Shown here in pieces: positions 6,017 through 9,810 of a DNA stretch of 9,810 bases. The stretch covers positions 1-9,810 of the forward strand of contig JAGMCY010000029.1 in the NCBI GenBank assembly GCA_023128965.1, read 5' to 3'. How positions within the stretch are numbered: the stretch's first letter is position 1; each line of letters opens with the position of its first letter. Below the pieces are notes generated by a model. The model saw only the letters and a list, made by a program, of their open reading frames with translations, was not told where the DNA came from and did not search any database. The position numbers and the translations under genes were made by a program. The stretch comes from Candidatus Aenigmatarchaeota archaeon (GTDB lineage: Archaea; Aenigmatarchaeota; Aenigmatarchaeia; QMZP01; QMZT01).

Positions 6017-7288
6017 ATGGCAGAAAAGCCGCACATTAACATCATAACGTCAGGACATGTAGACCATGGAAAGTCAACATTGATAGGGAGATTGCTATTC
6101 GATTCAGGGGCACTCGACGATAACGAACTGAGGAAGCTGAAAGAGAAGGCGAAGGAACTAAAGAAAGAGACTTTCGAGTTCGCTTTCGTGATGGACAGAC
6201 TGAAGGAGGAAAGAGAGAGAGGACTCACGATCGATCTCATGCACAAGGAGTTCAAGACAAATAAGTATTACTTTACAATTATAGACTGTCCCGGTCACAG
6301 GGACTTCGTCAAGAACATGATAACGGGTGCTTCGCAGGCAGACGCTGCGATTCTGGTAGTCTCTGCAAAAGACGGCATTCAGGAGCAGACAAGAGAACAT
6401 CTATACCTTTCGAAGGTGTTGGGCATAAGACAGATAATCGTGGCTATAAACAAGATGGACGCGGTGAACTACGATCAGGCAACATTCAACAAGACCAAGG
6501 ATGAGGTAATGAAATTGCTTCAGACGCTTGGTTACAAAACAGAAAACATCCCGGCAGTCGCGTGTTCCGCGTACGCGGGAGACAACGTTGTTAAAAAATC
6601 GACAAACATGGGGTGGTACAACGGACCCACGATAATAGAGGCCTTGGACCAGACGATAACCCCGCCGGAGAAACCGCTTAACAAACCACTGAGGCTGCCC
6701 GTGCAGGAAATTTTCACGATAACAGGCGTGGGAACTGTTCCTGTGGGGAGGGTTGAAACAGGCATTATGAAACCAGGAGACAAGATAATCTTCGAGCCTT
6801 CCGGCGTACAGGCAGAGGTGAAATCTATAGAGATGCACCACAAGCAACTTCCAAAGGCGGAGCCAGGAGACAACGTGGGATTCAACGTCAGAGGAATCTC
6901 TAAAACGGACGTGAGGAGAGGAGACGTTGTCGGACATCCGAACAACCCGCCCACCGTTGCGAAAGAGTTCACGGGCCAGATAATCGTCCTGCAGCACCCG
7001 ACCGTGGTAACGAAGGGTTACACGCCCGTATTCCACTGCCACACGGCGCATGTCGCAGGGAAGATAACGGAACTTGTCAAGAAACTGGATCCCAAGACAG
7101 GAGCAACGATCCAGGAAAATCCTGACATGCTGAAGCCCGGTGACGCTGCTGTGATAAAGATCCAGCCCACACAACCAATAGCTCTTGAGAAACAGGCTGA
7201 CTTCCCGGAGCTCGCGAAATTCGCGATCAGGGACATGGGCAAGACGATAGCAGCAGGTGTCGTGATCGATCTTGTGAAGGCGAAGTAA
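6017..7288 (+). CDS. tuf: Translation elongation factor 1A (EF-1 alpha)
   Basis: This 423-residue GTPase delivers aminoacyl-tRNA to the ribosomal A site. All GTP-binding motifs are intact: P-loop GHVDHGKST (13-21), switch I GLTID (69-73), DCPGH (90-94), NKMD (145-148) and SA (184-185). The preceding segment EFAFVMDRLKEERERG (54-69) is diagnostic of archaeal and eukaryotic EF-1A and separates it from bacterial EF-Tu. Domains 2 and 3 follow from about residue 215 (LRLPVQEIFTITGVGTVPVG) to the C terminus, with GYTPVFHCHTAHVAGKI and KFAIRDMGKTIAAG. Length is normal for the archaeal family. In many archaea the gene is followed by rpsJ (S10). Here it is a single gene facing a convergent channel gene, with a T-rich terminator straight after the stop. 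An EF-1A relative with a different role, such as aSelB or an aEF1A paralogue, is unlikely given the full set of motifs. Confidence 0.97.
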   Translation: MAEKPHINIITSGHVDHGKSTLIGRLLFDSGALDDNELRKLKEKAKELKKETFEFAFVMDRLKEERERGLTIDLMHKEFKTNKYYFTIIDCPGHRDFVKNMITGASQADAAILVVSAKDGIQEQTREHLYLSKVLGIRQIIVAINKMDAVNYDQATFNKTKDEVMKLLQTLGYKTENIPAVACSAYAGDNVVKKSTNMGWYNGPTIIEALDQTITPPEKPLNKPLRLPVQEIFTITGVGTVPVGRVETGIMKPGDKIIFEPSGVQAEVKSIEMHHKQLPKAEPGDNVGFNVRGISKTDVRRGDVVGHPNNPPTVAKEFTGQIIVLQHPTVVTKGYTPVFHCHTAHVAGKITELVKKLDPKTGATIQENPDMLKPGDAAVIKIQPTQPIALEKQADFPELAKFAIRDMGKTIAAGVVIDLVKAK

Positions 7289-7294
7289 TTCCGC

Positions 7295-7318
7295 TTTTTT
7301 TCTTTATCTTTTCATTTC
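7295..7318 (+). terminator. T-rich terminator after EF-1A
   Basis: Seven consecutive T's (7295-7301) begin 7 bases after the EF-1A stop codon, followed by T-rich clusters to 7317. No G+C-rich hairpin precedes them. A bare T-tract like this is the usual intrinsic signal for archaeal RNA polymerase. Confidence 0.65.
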
Positions 7319-7336
7319 AATAGACGTTGGTCTATT
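7319..7336. repeat. Perfect 7-bp inverted repeat between convergent genes
   Basis: AATAGAC (7319-7325), loop GTTG (7326-7329), then GTCTATT (7330-7336) form a perfect 7-base-pair hairpin in the 59-base gap between EF-1A and the mscS-like gene. It follows the T-tract on the plus strand. On the minus strand, a run of five T's (7344 to 7340) lies just before the hairpin. It could stabilise a 3' end or assist termination of the mscS-like transcript. The stem is A+T-rich and modest in strength. Confidence 0.45.
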
Positions 7337-7347
7337 CTGAAAAATAT

Positions 7348-8196
7348 TTATCTTTCTTTCAGTTCCTTTTCTATCGGTTCCTTCACGAGCAGAGAACTCG
7401 GGAGGATCACGTTCTTCCTGTTCACGCGGAGGACGACCGCGAACGGGTCTATCCTCTCGACGACGCCGGAGTATTTCCCGACCTTTATTTTATCCCCCAC
7501 CTTCAGCGTGTTCTTGAGGTGGATAGTCGCCGTCAGGTTCGGAATTAAATCCTTCAGGCCAACTGCGAACACTATAACTACAACGGCGAGCAGGGCGGAG
7601 AAGAGTATGAGCATCGCGTTTATGTCAAGCCCTATCAGACCAAAAGCTATTATAACCGCAACCATCGATACCGAGTATTTCATGAGGCCTCCCGAGAACT
7701 TCGCGAGCACGTCCTCCCTTAGAAATTTCCTGGAGGCCTCCTCGAAAACCTTGCCGAAGAAATCAGCTACCATGAACCCCACAATTATCACGAGTATAGC
7801 GAGTATCAGTCTCGGAACGAAAATTATAACCTGATTGAACAAGCTCGCGATAGTGGTGAAACCCAGGAATTGTACGATCACGGCAAGCGTGAGAATGTAA
7901 ATGCTCCATTTCACGAGGTCCCCTATGAATTCCGCCACGTCCCCTTTGTATCCCGTGACCCTGAGAATATCCTCTGTCCACGTTCGGGCGGTCATCCTTT
8001 TAAGGCCTGTGACATAGAGGATTTTCCTGACAATTGCTTTACAGACTCTCCCCGCTATGTAACCGACCACGATTATCAGGATTATCTGGATTATGAACTG
8101 GAGATTAGGAATGACGTACCTTGGAAAAAATTCCTGCAAAAAGTTGATGATCCAGGCGTACGCAACCTGGAGGAACTCGTTAATATCGAATGCCAT
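7348..8196 (-). CDS. MscS-family mechanosensitive ion channel
   Basis: This 282-residue membrane protein probably opens under membrane tension to release solutes during osmotic downshock. Hydrophobic helices lie at about 31-58, 92-111, 121-148, 162-182 and 184-207. The segment VPRLILAILVIIVGFMVADF (127-146) matches the conserved transmembrane-helix family that accompanies MscS-like channels. The pore-lining region is the Ala/Val/Gly-rich FSALLAVVVIVFAVGLKDLI (189-208). The cytoplasmic beta domain follows: LKVGDKIKVGKYSGVVERID (221-240) and VILPSSLLVKEPI (263-275). The sequence stops just after this domain, so the large alpha/beta vestibule domain of E. coli MscS is missing and the channel is a short form. 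Conductance and gating cannot be inferred. It lies downstream of the rimK-like gene, 43 bases away on the same strand, but has its own well-placed TATA box. It converges on EF-1A. Confidence 0.88.
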   Translation of the reverse strand: MAFDINEFLQVAYAWIINFLQEFFPRYVIPNLQFIIQIILIIVVGYIAGRVCKAIVRKILYVTGLKRMTARTWTEDILRVTGYKGDVAEFIGDLVKWSIYILTLAVIVQFLGFTTIASLFNQVIIFVPRLILAILVIIVGFMVADFFGKVFEEASRKFLREDVLAKFSGGLMKYSVSMVAVIIAFGLIGLDINAMLILFSALLAVVVIVFAVGLKDLIPNLTATIHLKNTLKVGDKIKVGKYSGVVERIDPFAVVLRVNRKNVILPSSLLVKEPIEKELKER

Positions 8197-8212
8197 AGAA
8201 CTTTTTTGAAAT

Positions 8213-8225
8213 TAATATATATAAA
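8213..8225 (-). promoter_or_regulatory. TATA-like box for the mscS-like gene
   Basis: On the minus strand this is TTTATATATATTA, ending 16 bases and centred about 23 bases before the ATG at 8196. It predicts a leaderless or near-leaderless mRNA. It sits in the 43-base gap after the rimK-like stop codon, so the mscS-like gene is probably transcribed independently. Confidence 0.6.
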
Positions 8226-8239
8226 TGCTAATTTTGGGT

Positions 8240-9157
8240 TTACAGAAGTTGCCTGTCCTTGAGGACGTCCTTCACAACGCTCTTCGCGTCCTCGAAGAAT
8301 TTCATGAGCATCGGTTTCTCCTTGTGACGCTTGTAGTTCTCGTAGATTTGCTTGATAGTTTCTTCCGGGAGGTTAATCCCTGTTGCCTTGCTCGGAACTA
8401 TGAGGTTCGGCGAGAGATTCATGTTGACAACCTTCGGCTCGCCGTTCACGCTTATGTCCACCCTTGCGAGTTGCGTGTCTATCGCCTTTGCCGCCTCCAG
8501 CGCTAAATGCTTGGTTTCAACATCAGGTTTGTGTTTTTTGTATTCACCTTTCGAGAATATCACATCCTTTTCCTTCGTCTTCTTCTTAACGCTTGCTATA
8601 AGATCTGGTTCAGCCACATAGCAAGAAACCACGTCCTTCACAACCTCCTCAATAAGGATGGACTGTTTCAGGCTCCCGAGCGCATTTATAACCGACTTCG
8701 CCTCGCTGAGCGTGTTGGTGACGACGCCCGTTTCCTTCCCCGGGGTCCTTATGATTATGGGGAAATTCTCCTCCTCCAGTATCCCCTGCGCGGCTTTTGA
8801 GGACCTCGCGAGCTCAATGTTAAGGGTGTTGACCCCCCTCTTTTTCAGAACGCTGAGAAGGAAGAACCTCTCGTCCGATATCAGAAAGCTTATGGGCTTT
8901 ATGGGCGTATATGTCTCCGGGGAAAGCAGGGAAAGCAGCTGATAGGCGTATGAATACATGGGGCGGGGAATCCTCGGATATACGGAATCGAATTTCGTGA
9001 GATCCGAAGTTCTATACGAAATGTTGAACTTCTCTCCCAGACCTATCCTTATCCCTTCCATCGGAACGAAAAACACGGAGAAGAATTTCTTCTTCGCCTC
9101 TTCAAGTAGTTTAAGGTTAGTCTCGGACTTCTCCTGCCCTATCAAGCACAACGTCAT
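8240..9157 (-). CDS. RimK-like ATP-grasp family protein, divergent
   Basis: This 305-residue protein resembles RimK-type ATP-grasp ligases, which use ATP to join an amino acid (often glutamate) to a carboxylate on a protein or cofactor. Residues 1-95 form an N-terminal domain ending in PIKPISFLISDERFFLLSVL. The ATP-grasp core has FPIIIRTPGKETGVV (132-146, with Lys141 in the Gly-containing loop), ILIEE (167-171, adenine-binding strand end) and VDISVNGEPKVVNMNLSP (233-250). The last block equals the D...EVNxSPG metal site of RimK, but reads D234...N245-M-N247, with Asn where Glu normally binds Mg2+. The usual DIR segment after ILIEE reads DVVS. Both changes could mean altered or lost catalysis, or a lineage-specific variant. 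Candidate substrates in archaea include tetrahydromethanopterin or F420 glutamylation and ribosomal protein S6-like modification; none is indicated here. The start has an AAGGGGG Shine-Dalgarno-like stretch. It is divergent from nadE. Confidence 0.8.
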   Translation of the reverse strand: MTLCLIGQEKSETNLKLLEEAKKKFFSVFFVPMEGIRIGLGEKFNISYRTSDLTKFDSVYPRIPRPMYSYAYQLLSLLSPETYTPIKPISFLISDERFFLLSVLKKRGVNTLNIELARSSKAAQGILEEENFPIIIRTPGKETGVVTNTLSEAKSVINALGSLKQSILIEEVVKDVVSCYVAEPDLIASVKKKTKEKDVIFSKGEYKKHKPDVETKHLALEAAKAIDTQLARVDISVNGEPKVVNMNLSPNLIVPSKATGINLPEETIKQIYENYKRHKEKPMLMKFFEDAKSVVKDVLKDRQLL

Positions 9158-9163
9158 AAAAAA

Positions 9164-9204
9164 CCCCCTTTCTAAGTTATGAGATTGTATGCAGGTTTAA
9201 AAAA
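9164..9204 (-). promoter_or_regulatory. Promoter and ribosome binding site of the rimK-like gene
   Basis: On the minus strand a TATA-like TTTTTTAAA occupies 9204-9196. It predicts transcription start near 9174 and a leader of about 17 bases. AAGGGGG (9170-9164) lies 6 bases before the ATG and can act as a Shine-Dalgarno sequence through G-U pairing. A palindromic GTTTAAAC (9211-9218) lies further upstream, between the two divergent promoters. Confidence 0.4.
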
Positions 9205-9230
9205 GTTAATGTTTAAACGTTCAGGATTGA

Positions 9231-9238
9231 ATTTAAAT
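9231..9238 (+). promoter_or_regulatory. TATA-like box for nadE
   Basis: ATTTAAAT is centred about 24 bases before the ATG at 9259, with no Shine-Dalgarno sequence in between, so a leaderless transcript is expected. Short inverted half-sites ATTGA (9226-9230) and TCAAT (9246-9250) flank it, but they are too short to call an operator. Confidence 0.5.
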
Positions 9239-9258
9239 AAAAAACTCAATTATTCTCT

Positions 9259-9810
9259 ATGGAATACGTCTGCAGGAAGATCGAGGGATGGATACGTTCG
9301 AAAGTCAGGGAAGCGGGAGCAAAAGGTGTCGTGCTGGGGATGAGCGGAGGCGTGGACTCGAGCGTTGTCGCGGTCCTCGCTGATCGGGCTCTCGGTAAGA
9401 AATCCCTCGCTTTGATACTCCCCTGCGAATCTGACAAGAAAGACAGGGAGAGAGCGAAGCTCGTGGCGAAAAGGTCCGGGATAAAAACAAAGGAGATCGA
9501 TCTCTCCGTTGTGTTTAATTCTCTGAAAAAACTGCTCCCCGAAGCGGACAGGAAAACACTCGGGAATTTGAAATCGCGGTTGAGGATGCTCGCCCTTTAT
9601 CACTTCGCGAACAAATACAGCTACCTTGTTCTGGGAACCTCGAACAAGTCCGAACTGAAGATAGGATACGTAACGAAATACGGGGATTCCGCGGTCGATC
9701 TCGAGCCGATAGGGGACCTGTACAAGACCCAGGTGGTTGAACTCGCGAAACACCTCCAGATCCATGAAGAAATCCTGAAATCCGGGCCCACGGCAGGTCT
9801 CTGGAAAGGG
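9259..9810 (+). CDS. nadE: NH3-dependent NAD+ synthetase, 3' end missing
   Basis: The 184 visible residues belong to the adenine-nucleotide alpha-hydrolase (PP-loop) fold. The enzyme performs the last step of NAD+ synthesis: it adenylates nicotinic acid adenine dinucleotide with ATP and amidates it with ammonia. Key motifs are the P-loop MSGGVDSS (28-35), with D33 and S34-S35 contacting ATP pyrophosphate, and GTSNKSELKIGYVTKYGDSA, followed by DLEPIGDLYKTQV, which together form the family's hallmark block for deamido-NAD binding and Mg2+ coordination. The visible end, PTAGLWKG, matches the start of the AGLW-x-GQTDE loop. There is no N-terminal glutaminase domain, so it is the short ammonia-using form, typically about 250-270 residues in archaea; some 70-90 residues lie beyond the right edge. 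ATG 9259 has the correct TATA spacing. Divergent from the rimK-like gene. Confidence 0.95.
   Translation, partial: MEYVCRKIEGWIRSKVREAGAKGVVLGMSGGVDSSVVAVLADRALGKKSLALILPCESDKKDRERAKLVAKRSGIKTKEIDLSVVFNSLKKLLPEADRKTLGNLKSRLRMLALYHFANKYSYLVLGTSNKSELKIGYVTKYGDSAVDLEPIGDLYKTQVVELAKHLQIHEEILKSGPTAGLWKG

Noticed and set aside
6401..7174. A 257-residue open frame on the minus strand opposite EF-1A
   Set aside because: It is fully antisense to a highly conserved gene. Its product is rich in Arg, His, Cys and Tyr with no recognisable domain, and it has no TATA box or Shine-Dalgarno. It arises from the codon bias of the EF-1A gene.
9250..9765. A 171-residue minus-strand frame opposite nadE
   Set aside because: It is antisense to the NAD synthetase PP-loop region, which has clear family motifs on the plus strand; the antisense product has none.
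1..9810. Defence system, CRISPR array, mobile element or tRNA gene
   Set aside because: Both strands were read for repeats, transposase or integrase motifs, cloverleaf-like intergenic sequence and nuclease or toxin motifs; none was seen. The gaps between genes are all under about 130 bases and are accounted for by promoters and terminators.

Overview
The window looks archaeal. The evidence is an EF-1A-type elongation factor instead of bacterial EF-Tu, an archaeal-type valyl-tRNA synthetase, an archaeal presenilin/signal-peptide-peptidase homologue, and TATA-like boxes centred about 25 bp before most start codons. Several small membrane proteins here (a helical domain plus Pro linker plus four membrane helices; a single MopE-like metal-binding module on a membrane anchor) are of a kind I associate with DPANN genomes such as Aenigmarchaeota or Woesearchaeota. 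That placement is a low-confidence inference; only the archaeal assignment is firm.

Layout, left to right: the 5' part of a sugar-1-phosphate nucleotidylyltransferase with a left-handed beta-helix tail (1-833, minus, runs off the left edge); a 213-aa four-helix membrane protein (931-1572, plus); a presenilin-like intramembrane aspartyl protease (1583-2509, minus); an MgtC/SapB membrane protein (2562-2993, plus); valyl-tRNA synthetase (3055-5472, plus); a small exported MopE-like protein (5501-5890, plus); EF-1A (6017-7288, plus); an MscS-family channel (7348-8196, minus); a divergent RimK-like ATP-grasp protein (8240-9157, minus); and the 5' part of NAD+ synthetase (9259-9810, plus, runs off the right edge). 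Divergent pairs meet at 834-930, 2510-2561 and 9158-9258. Convergent pairs meet at 1573-1582 and 7289-7347. No intergenic stretch exceeds about 130 bases. I found no tRNA, rRNA, CRISPR array, insertion sequence or attachment site.

The genes do not form one pathway. They cover translation (ValRS, EF-1A), cofactor synthesis (NadE), surface or nucleotide-sugar chemistry (the nucleotidylyltransferase) and the cell envelope (MscS, MgtC, the presenilin homologue and two small membrane proteins). Almost every gene seems to have its own promoter, so this is a set of single-gene units and not an operon. Seven starts look leaderless. valS, the EF-1A gene and the rimK-like gene instead have Shine-Dalgarno-like leaders.

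I do not see a convincing new multi-gene system. The points most worth a second look are a single TATA-like element placed midway between the presenilin-like and MgtC genes, non-canonical active-site motifs in ValRS and in the RimK-like protein, the multi-TATA EF-1A leader, and two uncharacterised small membrane proteins.
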